A program made the translations under genes and the position numbers. Below, piece after piece: positions 9,164-18,162 of a DNA stretch of 64,000 nt. The DNA is from Amycolatopsis thermophila (GTDB lineage: Bacteria; Actinomycetota; Actinomycetes; Mycobacteriales; Pseudonocardiaceae), in NCBI RefSeq assembly GCF_030814215.1, contig NZ_JAUSUT010000001.1:6634001-6698000 (forward strand), read 5' to 3'. Within the stretch, counting starts at the first letter, position 1; each line of letters starts with the position of its first letter. Under the pieces are notes generated by a model that was given only the letters and a program-made list of their open reading frames with translations, searched no databases and was not told the DNA's origin.

Positions 9164-9207
9164 GGAAAATATATTTTATGTTTACATGGCGGCGTCGCCT
9201 GGGTCAA
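9164..9207 (-). promoter_or_regulatory. Promoter with class A AT-rich operator for the MaoC operon
   Basis: The element at 9164-9178 reads TAAAATATATTTTCC toward the gene and holds the 12-bp perfect palindrome AAAATATATTTT (9166-9177). Upstream in the same direction is TTGACC (9202-9207), 17 bp before TAAACA, a plausible -35/-10 pair, which would put the palindrome around the transcription start. Confidence 0.6.
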
Positions 9208-9244
9208 CCCCGCCGGCCCGCGAGCCCGGAACCGTCCGGCAATC

Positions 9245-9273
9245 TTGCTCTGACAAAGTATTAAATATAGTAT
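9245..9273 (+). promoter_or_regulatory. Promoter with class B AT-rich element for the ligase/monooxygenase operon
   Basis: TTGCTC (9245-9250), a 17-bp spacer and TAGTAT (9268-9273) form a good promoter for the operon starting at 9351. The AT-rich element AGTATTAAATATAGTAT (9257-9273) covers the spacer and the -10, so a protein bound here would block transcription. It differs from the class A sites by its GTAT blocks. Confidence 0.55.
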
Positions 9274-9350
9274 CGAGCCATTCCGGCACGGTTCCCCCTC
9301 GGACGGCCCACTGCGCCCGGAAACCCCGTTCACACACAGGAGGTGCCCGG

Positions 9351-10904
9351 ATGGACTCCGGCCCCACCGTCGCCTCGGTGCTGCGCCGCGGCTACACCGA
9401 ATTCGCCGACCTGCCCGCCGTCGTGGACGTGTCCGGGACGACGACCACCTACGCGGAGCTGGGCCGCGACGCGCGGCTACTGGTGACCGGCCTGCGAAAC
9501 CTGGGTGCCGGCCAGGGGGACCGCATCGTCGTCCTGACCAAGAACCGGCCGGAGTGCTTCACCCTGGACCACGCGCTGGCGATCGGCGGGTTCGTGCGCG
9601 TCGCGCTCAGTTACCGCCTGCACCCGAAGGAGATCGCCGACATCGTCGCCGACGCCGGGGCGCGCATCGTCGTCGTGGACGGTGAACGCGCCGACGAAAT
9701 CGCCGGCGCGGTCGGCGCGGACGTCACGCTGGTGAACTTCGACGGCGATGAGCCGGGCGTCCCCTACGGCTCGCTGTTCGCCGGTGCGGAAGCCGAACCC
9801 GCCGAGGTCTCCCCCTCCGACATCGCGTGGATGCCCTACACGTCCGGCACCAGCGGGCGCCCCAAGGGCGTGATCCACACCCACCACAGCCTGCTGTCGA
9901 TCATTCGGAACGTGCTGGTCGAGCTGCCGGGGCTCGGCGATCGCGACGTCCTCGTGCACACCGCCCCGCTCACGCACCTCAGCGGGTACGCGATGCTGGC
10001 CGGTTTCACGCGCGGCGCCCGCCAGATCGCCCTCGGCCGGTTCGAGCCGGCGGAGTACCTCCGCGTCGTCCAGCAGCACCGCGCGACGGTCCTGCCCCTG
10101 GTCCCGACGATGATCAACATGCTGCTGCCGGTCCTGGAGGCGGGCGAGGCCGACGTCTCCAGCGTGCACACCGTGCTCTACGGCGGCTCCCCCATCGCGC
10201 CGGACCGGCTGGCGCGGGCGATCAAGCTGTTCGGCCCGGTCTTCGTCCAGTCCTACGGGCTCACCGAGATGCCGTGGTCGTCCTGGCTGTCCAAACCGGA
10301 CCACGTGTTCGACCCGGACGGCGAGCTGCCCGCCCGCCTCGGGTCGGCGGGCCGGGTGAGCCCGTTCATCGAGATGCGCCTGGTCACCCCCGGTGGCCGT
10401 CTCGCCGAGGACGGCGAGGAGGGCGAGATCCAGCTGCGCGGCGACGCCCGCATGGCCGGCTACTGGAACCTCCCGGACGAGACGGCGGCCGCCATCCTCG
10501 ACGGCGGCTGGGTCGCCACCGGCGACGTCGGGCGCATGTCCGAGGGCTACCTGCACGTCGTGGACCGCAAGAAGGACATGATCGTCTCCGGCGGGTTCAA
10601 CGTCTACCCCGCCGAGGTGGAGAACGCCATCTACACGGTGCCCGGCGTGGCGGAGGTCGCCGTGGTCGGCATCCCCGACGAGCGGTGGGGCGAAACCGTG
10701 CACGCGGTGGTCGTCCCGCGCGGCGGGGCCATGGTGACCCAGGACGAGATCGACCGGGCCTGCCTGCGCGCGATCGCCGCCTACAAGCGCCCGCGCAGCG
10801 TCGAGTTCGTCAGCGAACTGCCGAAGACGGGCACCGGCAAGATCATGCGCCGCGCGGTGAAGGAACGGTACTGGCAGGGCCGGGCCCGGCTGGTCAACGG
10901 ATGA
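9351..10904 (+). CDS. AMP-forming acyl-CoA ligase (fatty acid/aromatic acid type)
   Basis: ANL-superfamily ligase, 517 residues, making an acyl-CoA from a carboxylic acid, ATP and CoA. P-loop YTSGTSGRPKGVIH at about residues 162-175, SYGLTE, the TGDVGRMSEGYLHVVDRKKD hinge, and the C-terminal KTGTGKIMRR loop with its catalytic Lys are all present. The ATG at 9351 has AGGAGGT (9339-9345) upstream. First gene of a five-gene operon; the next start overlaps or closely follows its stop. The acid it activates is unknown; the neighbouring Baeyer-Villiger enzyme suggests an acid derived from a ketone or ester. Confidence 0.9.
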   Translation: MDSGPTVASVLRRGYTEFADLPAVVDVSGTTTTYAELGRDARLLVTGLRNLGAGQGDRIVVLTKNRPECFTLDHALAIGGFVRVALSYRLHPKEIADIVADAGARIVVVDGERADEIAGAVGADVTLVNFDGDEPGVPYGSLFAGAEAEPAEVSPSDIAWMPYTSGTSGRPKGVIHTHHSLLSIIRNVLVELPGLGDRDVLVHTAPLTHLSGYAMLAGFTRGARQIALGRFEPAEYLRVVQQHRATVLPLVPTMINMLLPVLEAGEADVSSVHTVLYGGSPIAPDRLARAIKLFGPVFVQSYGLTEMPWSSWLSKPDHVFDPDGELPARLGSAGRVSPFIEMRLVTPGGRLAEDGEEGEIQLRGDARMAGYWNLPDETAAAILDGGWVATGDVGRMSEGYLHVVDRKKDMIVSGGFNVYPAEVENAIYTVPGVAEVAVVGIPDERWGETVHAVVVPRGGAMVTQDEIDRACLRAIAAYKRPRSVEFVSELPKTGTGKIMRRAVKERYWQGRARLVNG

Positions 10905-10915
10905 AGGAGCACCGC

Positions 10916-12841
10916 ATGCCGCAGGAGGACTTCGCGGACCTGGTCCGGCGAGCCGTCCGCGACGCGAATGTGCCGACGCTGCTGATGGTCCTGGTCCAGC
11001 TGACCGGGGACACGCGGTGGCTGGCGGACCCCTACCGGCCCACGCGGGGCCGCGGGCTGAGCGAGAACGACTCCGGCGGCCTCCCCGAGAACGTGCAGGA
11101 GGAGATCCGGCACGCCGCCGCGGACGCGATCATCGCCTGGCACGACGGACGCCCCATGGCGATCCCGGAGCCGGACGAGTCCCTGCTGACCCGGATGCTG
11201 TCCGTGGCGATGGGCGAGGAGATCCCCGCCGAATACGGTCCGATGATCGCCGACGACCTGCGCACCGCCCTGAACGCCGCGCCCGCCCTGCCGGACGTGC
11301 CGCGGCCCCCCGACGGGTTCTCCGCGATCGTCATCGGCGCGGGCATCTCGGGCATGCTCGCCGCGCACCACCTGCGGCAGGCCGGCATCGCCTGCACGAT
11401 CATCGAGAGCGGCGAACGCGTCGGCGGGACCTGGTGGCACAACCGGTACCCGGGCTGCGGCGTGGACGTGCCGAGCCACCTCTACTCCTTCTCCGGCGTC
11501 GTCGCCGACTGGCCGTACTACTACGCCACCCGCGACGAGATCCACGCCTACCTGGAATCGGTGGCCGCCGAATGGGACATCCCCGGCTGCACCCGCTTCT
11601 CCACCCGGGCCACCGCGGCCCGGTGGGACGAGGCCGGCCGGCAGTGGTCGGTGGAGATCACCGGCCCGGACGGCACCCGCGAGGTGCTGCGGGCCGACAT
11701 CCTGATCAGCGGGGTTGGCGCGTTCGGCAAGCCGAAGCTGCCGGACGTGCCGGGTCTCGACCGGTTCGCCGGCACGTGGTGCCACACCGCGACCTGGCCG
11801 GAGGATCTGGACCTGGCCGGCAAGCGCGTCGGCGTGATCGGCAACGGCGCGAGCGCGATGCAGGTCGTCCCCGCGATCGCCGGTACCGCGGAGTTCCTCA
11901 CCGTGTTCCAGCGGTCGGCCCACTGGGTGGCGCCGTTCGAGAAGTTCCGGGTGCCGGTCCCGGATCCGGTCCGGTTCCTGCTCCGTGAGGTCCCGCTGTA
12001 CCGGTCGTGGTACCGGCAGCGGCTGGCCTGGGTGCTCAACGACACCCTCTACCAGGCGTTGCAGAAGGACCCGGACTGGCCGCACCAGGACCGGTCCATC
12101 AACGCGATCAACGAAGGCCACCGCCGGTTCTTCACCCGGTACATCTCCGCCGAACTGGCGGGCCGTCCCGACCTGGTCGAGAAGGTCACCCCGTCCTACC
12201 CGCCGTTCGGCAAGCGCATCCTGCTGGACAACGGCTGGTACCGCACGCTGAAGCGGGACGACGTCGAGCTGGTGACCGACTCGATCGCCGAGATCACCGA
12301 GCACGGCATCCGGCTGGTGTCCGGGCGCGAGGTGGAACTGGACGTCATCGTGTTCGCCACCGGGTTCGACGTGGTGCGCTTCCTGTCGTCGGTGGAGCTG
12401 ACCGGGCGCGGCGGCCGCACCCTCGGCGACGTGTGGCACGGCGACGACGCGCGCGCCTACCTGGGCACGACGGTGCCGGGCTTTCCCAACCTGTTCTGCC
12501 TCTACGGCCCCAACACCCAGGCCGGTCACGGCGGCAGCCTGATCTTCTACCTCGAGTGCCAGATGCGGTACGTGCTGAGCCTGCTCGGGCAGATGTTCGA
12601 CGCGGGCGCGACGGTCGCCGAGGTCCGCGCCGAGGTCAGCGACAAGTACAACGAGGACGTGGACGCGGCCCACGAGCGGATGATCTGGACCCAGCCCGGG
12701 TTCACCACCTACTACCGCAACTCCCGCGGCCGCGTGGTGGTCGCCAACCCGTGGCGGGTCATCGACTGGTGGCAGATGACGAGGGAGGCGGCGCTGTCGG
12801 ACTACCACCTCGACGGCCCCGGAGCGGGAGGTCCGCGATGA
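10916..12841 (+). CDS. Type I Baeyer-Villiger monooxygenase, 4-hydroxyacetophenone monooxygenase-like
   Basis: FAD/NADPH monooxygenase, 641 residues, that would convert a ketone to an ester or lactone. FAD fold GAGISG at 141-146, then GGTWWHNRYPG, the Baeyer-Villiger fingerprint FAGTWCHTATW (284-294), and a second nucleotide fold VIGNGASA (about 307-314). The N-terminal extension of about 130 residues before the FAD motif and the total length match the 4-hydroxyacetophenone monooxygenase branch rather than cyclohexanone monooxygenases. The ATG at 10916 has AAGGAG 6 nt upstream; an in-frame ATG at 10901 overlaps the ligase stop and is less likely. The next gene overlaps by ATGA. Confidence 0.9.
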   Translation: MPQEDFADLVRRAVRDANVPTLLMVLVQLTGDTRWLADPYRPTRGRGLSENDSGGLPENVQEEIRHAAADAIIAWHDGRPMAIPEPDESLLTRMLSVAMGEEIPAEYGPMIADDLRTALNAAPALPDVPRPPDGFSAIVIGAGISGMLAAHHLRQAGIACTIIESGERVGGTWWHNRYPGCGVDVPSHLYSFSGVVADWPYYYATRDEIHAYLESVAAEWDIPGCTRFSTRATAARWDEAGRQWSVEITGPDGTREVLRADILISGVGAFGKPKLPDVPGLDRFAGTWCHTATWPEDLDLAGKRVGVIGNGASAMQVVPAIAGTAEFLTVFQRSAHWVAPFEKFRVPVPDPVRFLLREVPLYRSWYRQRLAWVLNDTLYQALQKDPDWPHQDRSINAINEGHRRFFTRYISAELAGRPDLVEKVTPSYPPFGKRILLDNGWYRTLKRDDVELVTDSIAEITEHGIRLVSGREVELDVIVFATGFDVVRFLSSVELTGRGGRTLGDVWHGDDARAYLGTTVPGFPNLFCLYGPNTQAGHGGSLIFYLECQMRYVLSLLGQMFDAGATVAEVRAEVSDKYNEDVDAAHERMIWTQPGFTTYYRNSRGRVVVANPWRVIDWWQMTREAALSDYHLDGPGAGGPR

Positions 12842-13587
12842 CGAACCGGTTCACCGGCACGGTCGCGCTGGTCAACGCCGCCGCGGGGGCGGGGATCGGC
12901 GCGGCGGTCACCCGGCGCCTGCTGGCCGAGGACGCCACCGTGGTGATCACCGACGTGAGCGAGCGGCGGCTGGCGAAGTTCCAGGCGGAGCTGGCACAGT
13001 CCGGCCACGGCGACCGGGTGCTCGCCCGCGTCGCCGACGCGGCCGACGAGCAGGCGGTCGACGCACTGGTCGCCGAGGTCGCGGACGTTCACGGGCGGCT
13101 GGACGTCCTGGTCAACAGCGTCGGGCTCAACCTGCTGGCGGAGTTCCCCGGCACCGGCCTGGACACCTGGCGCCGGGTCCTGGACACGTCGCTGACCTCG
13201 CACTTCCTGCACGCCCGCGCGGCCTGGCCGCTGCTGCGGAAGTCGGCCGCCCCGGCCATCGTCAACATTTCCTCGCTCGCGGCCGAATCCCCGGTGCCCT
13301 TCGGTGAGGTCGCCTACGCCGCGGCGAAGGCCGGTGTGCTCGGGCTGACGCGCGCGCTGGCCGTGGAGGGCGCCCAGTGGGGGATCCGCTGCAACGCGGT
13401 CATCCCGGGCCTGATCTGGAACGAGCGCCTCACCGCCGGGGTCGCCGCCGAGTACGTCGACGCCTACCGGGCGCGGCGGCCGCTGGGCCGGGACGGCGAG
13501 CCGGACGAGGTCGCCGACGTGATCCTGTTCCTCGCCTCCGGCGACAGCCGGCACGTCACCGGCCAGGCGCTGCGGGTGGCGTCATGA
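12838..13587 (+). CDS. Short-chain dehydrogenase/reductase
   Basis: Classical SDR, 249 residues, NAD(P)-dependent oxidoreductase acting on a hydroxyl or ketone. The cofactor motif is degenerate (VNAAAGAGIG instead of TGxxxGIG) but the NSVG segment and the catalytic ISSLAAE...YAAAK pair are intact. The C-terminus is short (GQALRVAS) and lacks the usual VDGG end. It overlaps the monooxygenase stop (ATGA) and is overlapped by the next SDR gene, so all are translated together. It probably makes or uses the ketone substrate of the monooxygenase; this is inferred from the operon. Confidence 0.85.
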   Translation: MTNRFTGTVALVNAAAGAGIGAAVTRRLLAEDATVVITDVSERRLAKFQAELAQSGHGDRVLARVADAADEQAVDALVAEVADVHGRLDVLVNSVGLNLLAEFPGTGLDTWRRVLDTSLTSHFLHARAAWPLLRKSAAPAIVNISSLAAESPVPFGEVAYAAAKAGVLGLTRALAVEGAQWGIRCNAVIPGLIWNERLTAGVAAEYVDAYRARRPLGRDGEPDEVADVILFLASGDSRHVTGQALRVAS

Positions 13588-14363
13588 CGCTGGACGGGAA
13601 GGTCGCGCTCGTCACCGGGGCGGCCAGCGGTGTCGGCGTGGCGATCTGCCGCGCGCTGCGGGAGGCCGGGGCGCGGGTCGCGCTCACCGACGTCGACGGG
13701 ACCGCGCTGGAAGAGGTTGCGAGCGGCCTCGGCGACGGTGCGGCCACCTTCGTGGCCGACCTCGCCGACGACGACGCCGCGGCGGCGCTGCCGGCGCGCG
13801 TGCGGGACGAGTTCGGGTCGCTGGACATCCTGGTCAACAACGCCGGGGTCCGCCAGGTCGCCCCGCTGCTCGAGCTCACGCCGGCGCAGTGGCGGCGCAC
13901 GCTGGACGTCGACCTGGTCGCCCCGTTCGTGTTGTGCCGGGCCGCGATCCCGCTGATGGCCGAGCAGGGCCGGGGCAAGATCGTCAACATCGCTTCGATG
14001 GCCGGGCTCGCCGCGTTCCGCGACCGCGCGGCCTACAGCGCCGCCAAGGCCGGCCTGATCATGCTCACGAAGAACATCACGGTGGAGTTCGGTGACCGGG
14101 GCATCTGGTGCAACGCCGTCGCCCCCGGCGTCGTGGAGACCCCGATGACGAGCTTCTTCTTCGCCAGCCCCGGCATGACCTCCTCGATCCGGGCGAACAC
14201 GCCGATGCGGCGCTGGTCGCGGCCGGAGGAGATCGCGCGGCCGGTGGTGTTCCTGAGCGGTCCGGAGTCGGACTTCGTCAACGGGACGGTCGTCCCGGTC
14301 GACGGCGGCTGGACCGCCGGTTACTACGGGGCGGAGCTGTCCCCCCGGCCCGAGGAGGCATGA
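13584..14363 (+). CDS. Short-chain dehydrogenase/reductase (FabG-like)
   Basis: Classical SDR, 259 residues, with canonical TGAASGVGVA (about residues 11-20), NNAG, catalytic IASMAG...YSAAK and terminal VPVDGGWTAGYYG. The ATG at 13584 overlaps the preceding SDR stop. Two adjacent but different SDRs suggest two oxidation steps or two stereoisomers in the same pathway. Substrate unknown. Confidence 0.88.
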   Translation: MTLDGKVALVTGAASGVGVAICRALREAGARVALTDVDGTALEEVASGLGDGAATFVADLADDDAAAALPARVRDEFGSLDILVNNAGVRQVAPLLELTPAQWRRTLDVDLVAPFVLCRAAIPLMAEQGRGKIVNIASMAGLAAFRDRAAYSAAKAGLIMLTKNITVEFGDRGIWCNAVAPGVVETPMTSFFFASPGMTSSIRANTPMRRWSRPEEIARPVVFLSGPESDFVNGTVVPVDGGWTAGYYGAELSPRPEEA

Positions 14364-14364
14364 C

Positions 14365-14895
14365 GTGATCTCCAACGCGCGACTGGAGGAGCTGTCGGCC
14401 AAGCAGGCGATCACCGACCTGCTGCTGACCTACTGCCGCGGCATCGACCGGTGCGACGCCGCGCTCGTCAAGGAGGCGTTCTGGCCGGACGCCTACGACA
14501 ACCACGGCGCGGACGCCGGCCCGGCGTGGGAGTTCGCCGACCGGATCGTCGCGGCGAAGCTCGCCACGACCGAGTGGACCACGCACGCGGTCACCAACCA
14601 CCTCGTCGAGGTCGACGGCGACCGCGCGTTCTCCGAGGCGATCGTGCTGACCTTCCAGAAGCAGGTCGGCAGCGACCAGGTCAACGTGTTCTGCGGCCGG
14701 TACGTCGACCGCGTCGAGCGGCGCGACGGGACCTGGCGCATCGCCTACCGCCAGATGATCCACGACTGGAGCGGCTCGACCGTGCTCGAACCGTGGGCGC
14801 TGTCCGGTGTGGCCAGTGGCGCCTTCGTCCAGGGCGGCCGTCGTGACGGCGACTTCGTCACCGGCGCCGGCCGCGACGCGCTCATGCACGACTGA
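14365..14895 (+). CDS. SnoaL-like (NTF2-fold) protein
   Basis: Small cytoplasmic protein, 176 residues, of the SnoaL_4/NTF2-like fold often found with SDRs and monooxygenases in aromatic or steroid catabolism. Typical features are AITDLLLTYCRGIDRCD near the N-terminus and the WRIAYRQMIHDW strand near the end. Members include dehydratases, isomerases and non-catalytic partners, so the role is open. The GTG at 14365 follows GAGGAGG and sits 1 nt after the SDR stop. Last gene of the operon; a strong hairpin follows. Confidence 0.8.
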   Translation: MISNARLEELSAKQAITDLLLTYCRGIDRCDAALVKEAFWPDAYDNHGADAGPAWEFADRIVAAKLATTEWTTHAVTNHLVEVDGDRAFSEAIVLTFQKQVGSDQVNVFCGRYVDRVERRDGTWRIAYRQMIHDWSGSTVLEPWALSGVASGAFVQGGRRDGDFVTGAGRDALMHD

Positions 14896-14903
14896 CCCAC
14901 GGG

Positions 14904-14951
14904 CACGGGAAAGGGGCGGAACGGCCGTGGCCGTTCCGCCCCTTTCCCGTG
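14904..14951. terminator. Bidirectional hairpin terminator between convergent operons
   Basis: A perfect 21-bp inverted repeat (14904-14924 with 14931-14951, 6-nt loop) separates the convergent operons ending at 14895 and 14953. There is no long U-run, as is usual in high-GC actinobacteria. Confidence 0.85.
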
Positions 14952-14952
14952 T

Positions 14953-16422
14953 TCAGGACGCCAGCGCCTCGGCCATCTCCGGCGGCACGCCGTAGGACTT
15001 GATCTCGACGTAGGCGTCGAAGCCCTCCAGACCGGCCTCACGCCCGATACCGCTGCACTTGAACCCGCCGATGGGCGCGTGGAACCCGACGACGTTGCCG
15101 TTCAGTTCGACCGTCCCGGTGCGGATCCGGCGGGCGAACGCCAGTGCGTGCTCGGGGTCGGCGGTGAACACCGAGCCGTTGAGCCCGTAGGTGGAGTTGT
15201 TCGCGATGGCGGCGGCCTCGTCCTCGGTGTCGAAGGACAGCACGGACAGCACCGGGCCGAAGATCTCCTCCTGCGCGATGCGCATGTCCGGGGCGACGTC
15301 GGTGAAGATGGTCGGTTCGACGAACCAGCCGCGCTCCAGTCCCGCCGGGCGGCCACCGCCGACCAGCACCTTGGCGCCCTCGCCGCGGCCGATCTCGAAG
15401 TAGCTCTCCACAGTGGCCCGCTGCCGCGCGCTCACCAGGGGGCCGACCTGGGTGACCGGATCGGCGGGGTCCCCGATCGGCATCTCCGCCACCATCGCGG
15501 TCAGCCGCTCCAGCAGCTCCCGCTCCCGGGCGCGCGAGACCACGATCCGGGTCTTGTTGCTGCACGCCTGGCCGGTGTTGCGCAACGACAGCGCCCGGAT
15601 CTGCTGCACGGCCAGGTCGAGGTCGGCGTCGTCGAGGATGACCGCGGCGGACTTGCCGCCCAGCTCCAGCGTCACCCGCCGCAGGTCCTGCCCGCACAGG
15701 GCCGCGATCCGCCGCCCCGCGGCCGTGGAGCCGGTGAAGGACACCTTGTCCACGCCGGGGTGGGTGACGAGGTACTCGCTCACGTCGCGGTGCGCGGGCA
15801 CGATGTTGACCACCCCGTCCGGCAGCCCGGCCGACTGCAGCATCTCCGCGAACAGGTAGGAGTCCAGCGGCGCCTCCGGCGACGGCTTCAGCACGACCGT
15901 GCACCCGGACAGCAGCGCGGGCCCCAGCTTCAGCATCGTCACCAGCAGCGGCGCGTTCCACGGGATCACCGCTCCCACCACGCCGACCGGTTCGCGCGTC
16001 ACCAGCGCGTTGCCGGTGGCCGAGCGGCGCACCGTGCTCCACTCGTACCGGGGCGCCAGCTCGAGGAAGCTGTCCAGCAGCAGGCGCGCGCCGGCGGACT
16101 GCATGGTCCGGGACAGGCTGATGGGGCAGCCCATCTCGTCGCTGACCAGTGCGGCCACGGTGTCCTGCTGCTCGGCAAGCGCGGCGCTGACCCGCCGGAG
16201 CACGTCACTGCGCTCCGCCAGGCTCATGCCGGGCCACGGGCCGCGGTCGAACGCCTCCCGCGCCGCCGCCACCGCACGGTCCACATCGGACCTCGACCCC
16301 GCGGGCACGCGCGCCACGACCTCTTCGCTGAACGGGGAGATCACCTCGATCTTCTCGTCGGTCGCCGGGTCCACCCACCGGCCGCCGATGAACAGCTTCG
16401 CGTAGTTTCCTTGCCAGACCAT
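14953..16422 (-). CDS. NAD(P)-dependent aldehyde dehydrogenase
   Basis: ALDH superfamily enzyme, 489 residues, oxidising an aldehyde to an acid (or acyl-CoA). Asn156 (PWNAP), Lys179 (VLKPS), general base Glu253 (LELGGKS) and nucleophile Cys287 (NTGQACSNKTR) are all present. AAAGGAG lies upstream of the ATG at 16422. Fourth and last gene of the CoA-transferase operon, 31 nt after the lyase stop. It would oxidise an aldehyde released within the pathway. Confidence 0.9.
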   Translation of the reverse strand: MVWQGNYAKLFIGGRWVDPATDEKIEVISPFSEEVVARVPAGSRSDVDRAVAAAREAFDRGPWPGMSLAERSDVLRRVSAALAEQQDTVAALVSDEMGCPISLSRTMQSAGARLLLDSFLELAPRYEWSTVRRSATGNALVTREPVGVVGAVIPWNAPLLVTMLKLGPALLSGCTVVLKPSPEAPLDSYLFAEMLQSAGLPDGVVNIVPAHRDVSEYLVTHPGVDKVSFTGSTAAGRRIAALCGQDLRRVTLELGGKSAAVILDDADLDLAVQQIRALSLRNTGQACSNKTRIVVSRARERELLERLTAMVAEMPIGDPADPVTQVGPLVSARQRATVESYFEIGRGEGAKVLVGGGRPAGLERGWFVEPTIFTDVAPDMRIAQEEIFGPVLSVLSFDTEDEAAAIANNSTYGLNGSVFTADPEHALAFARRIRTGTVELNGNVVGFHAPIGGFKCSGIGREAGLEGFDAYVEIKSYGVPPEMAEALAS

Positions 16423-16453
16423 GTCGTTCTCCTTTGAACGGTGGGGAGTGGGA

Positions 16454-17344
16454 TCAGCCGTGCCGCGCCACGGCTTCGGCGAGCTCGATGACGCCTTCGG
16501 CCGTCTTCACGTGGGCGAGGTCGATGTGCTGGCCTTCGAAGTCCACCGCCGCGCTGCCTTCGGCCTCGGCCTTGCGGAACGCGTCGATCATGCGCCGGTA
16601 GAACTCCACCTTCTCCGGCGACGGCGTGAAGACCTCGTTGGCCACCGCGACGTGGGAGGGGTGGATGCAGACCATCCCGCGGTAGCCGAGCCCGCGGTTG
16701 TCCTCGCAGAAGCGACGGAACCCGTCGAGGTCCCGGATGTCCTGCCACACGCCGGCGAGCGGGTGGTGCAGGCCGGCCGCGCGGGCGGCGAGGACGATGC
16801 GACTGCGCAGGTACAGGGTCTCAAGCCCGGCGGGGGTGAACTCGAACCCGAGCTCGCGCCCGACGTCGGCGTTGGGTCCGGTCGCGCCGAGCAGGCTGGC
16901 CACCCGCGGGCTGGCGGTGGCGATCTCCTCGCAGTGGGCCATCGACACCGCGGTCTCGTAGCTCACGATCAGTCCGACCGAGCCCGGCGCGAGCCCCTCC
17001 CGCTCCTCCAGGTGCGACACCACGGCGTCGATCCGCACGATCTCCTGCGCGTCGAACACCTTCGGCAGGAACAGCCCGGCCAGCCCCGGTCGCACCACGG
17101 CCTCCAGGTCGGCCCCGAGCAGGCCGCTGACGGAGCTGTTGGGCCGGACCCACAGGTCGGCCCGGGCGGCGTCGGCCAGCCGGTCCAGCGTCTCCGCGAC
17201 GGTCTTGCGGGCGTCCGCCTTGTCCCCGGCGGGCACCGAGTCCTCGAGGTCGAGGATCACCGCGTCGGTACCCGAGGCGAGCGCCTTGTCGGCCCAGGTG
17301 GGCTTGTGCCCGGGGACGAACAGCAGGGAACGGTAGGGCTTCAT
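16454..17344 (-). CDS. CitE-like beta-lyase (HpcH/HpaI family)
   Basis: Acyl-CoA beta-lyase of the CitE/malyl-CoA lyase fold, 296 residues, Mg-dependent, cleaving a beta-hydroxyacyl-CoA into two carbonyl fragments. The motifs [23 protein letters not shown] (metal-ligand region), GLIVSYETA and LLGATGPN are visible. The ATG at 17344 overlaps the hydratase stop (ATGA). Relatives cleave citramalyl-CoA, malyl-CoA or methylmalyl-CoA. With the CoA-transferase and hydratase of the same operon this forms an activate-hydrate-cleave series, as inference. Confidence 0.85.
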   Translation of the reverse strand: MKPYRSLLFVPGHKPTWADKALASGTDAVILDLEDSVPAGDKADARKTVAETLDRLADAARADLWVRPNSSVSGLLGADLEAVVRPGLAGLFLPKVFDAQEIVRIDAVVSHLEEREGLAPGSVGLIVSYETAVSMAHCEEIATASPRVASLLGATGPNADVGRELGFEFTPAGLETLYLRSRIVLAARAAGLHHPLAGVWQDIRDLDGFRRFCEDNRGLGYRGMVCIHPSHVAVANEVFTPSPEKVEFYRRMIDAFRKAEAEGSAAVDFEGQHIDLAHVKTAEGVIELAEAVARHG

Positions 17345-18162
17345 CGGATGTCCTCCTTGACGGGACGGGAGAAGTCGGGCTTGCGGCGCTCGCGGTGAGA
17401 CGCGAGGCCTTCGCGCACCTCGGGACCGGCGAAGCCGTAGAACTCCAGCGCGAGCGAGGAGTCGAAGATGGCCCCGGCGATCTGCCGGTACCACGCGTTG
17501 AGGGACTGCTTGGTCCAGCGGATCGCGGTGGGCGCCCCGGTGGCCAGCTCGCGGGCGATCTCCCTGGCGGTGGGCAGGAGGTCGGACTCCTCGTCGACGC
17601 AGAGCGAGACCAGGCCGATGCGCTCGGCTTCCTGGCCGGTGAGGGGCCGGCAGGTCATGAGGTAGTACTTGGCCTTGGCCATGCCGCACAGCAGCGGCCA
17701 GCACACGGCGGCGTGGTCACCGGCGGCGACGCCGAGGCGGGTGTGGCCGTCGACGATCTTCGCGCTCCGGGCGACCACGGACACGTCGGCCAGCACCCCG
17801 GCGACCAGCCCGGCTCCCACGGCGGGACCGTGGATGGCCGAGACCGTCGGCTTCGAGCAGTCGATGACGTTGTAGACCAGGTCCCGCGCCTCGCGCATGG
17901 TGCGCGTGCGGGTGTCGTAGTCGGTGGACAGCTTCTCCACCAGGTCGAACGAACCGCCCGCCGAGAACGCCTTGCCCTCGCCGCGGAGCAGGACGGCGGC
18001 CACGTCGGGGTCGCGGTCGAACTCGCGCCAGATCTCGGCGAGGTCCGCGTGGGCGGCTTCGCTCACCGCGTTGAGATTGGGGGCGTCGAGGACCAGCTCG
18101 ATGACCCCGTGTTCGTCGGGGCCCTCCACCCGCAGGTGGGGGAAACGTGCGTAGCGGCTCAT
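17341..18162 (-). CDS. Enoyl-CoA hydratase/isomerase family protein with unusual active site
   Basis: Crotonase-fold protein, 273 residues. The oxyanion segment [10 protein letters not shown] and the region [13 protein letters not shown] fit the family. The two Glu residues of classical hydratases are not obvious: the first position falls in DGHTRLGV, followed by AAGDHAAV with an Asp that could act instead. Reaction type (hydratase, isomerase or hydrolase) is therefore uncertain. It sits between the CoA-transferase and lyase genes, overlapping both starts and stops (ATGA). Confidence 0.82.
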   Translation of the reverse strand: MSRYARFPHLRVEGPDEHGVIELVLDAPNLNAVSEAAHADLAEIWREFDRDPDVAAVLLRGEGKAFSAGGSFDLVEKLSTDYDTRTRTMREARDLVYNVIDCSKPTVSAIHGPAVGAGLVAGVLADVSVVARSAKIVDGHTRLGVAAGDHAAVCWPLLCGMAKAKYYLMTCRPLTGQEAERIGLVSLCVDEESDLLPTAREIARELATGAPTAIRWTKQSLNAWYRQIAGAIFDSSLALEFYGFAGPEVREGLASHRERRKPDFSRPVKEDIR

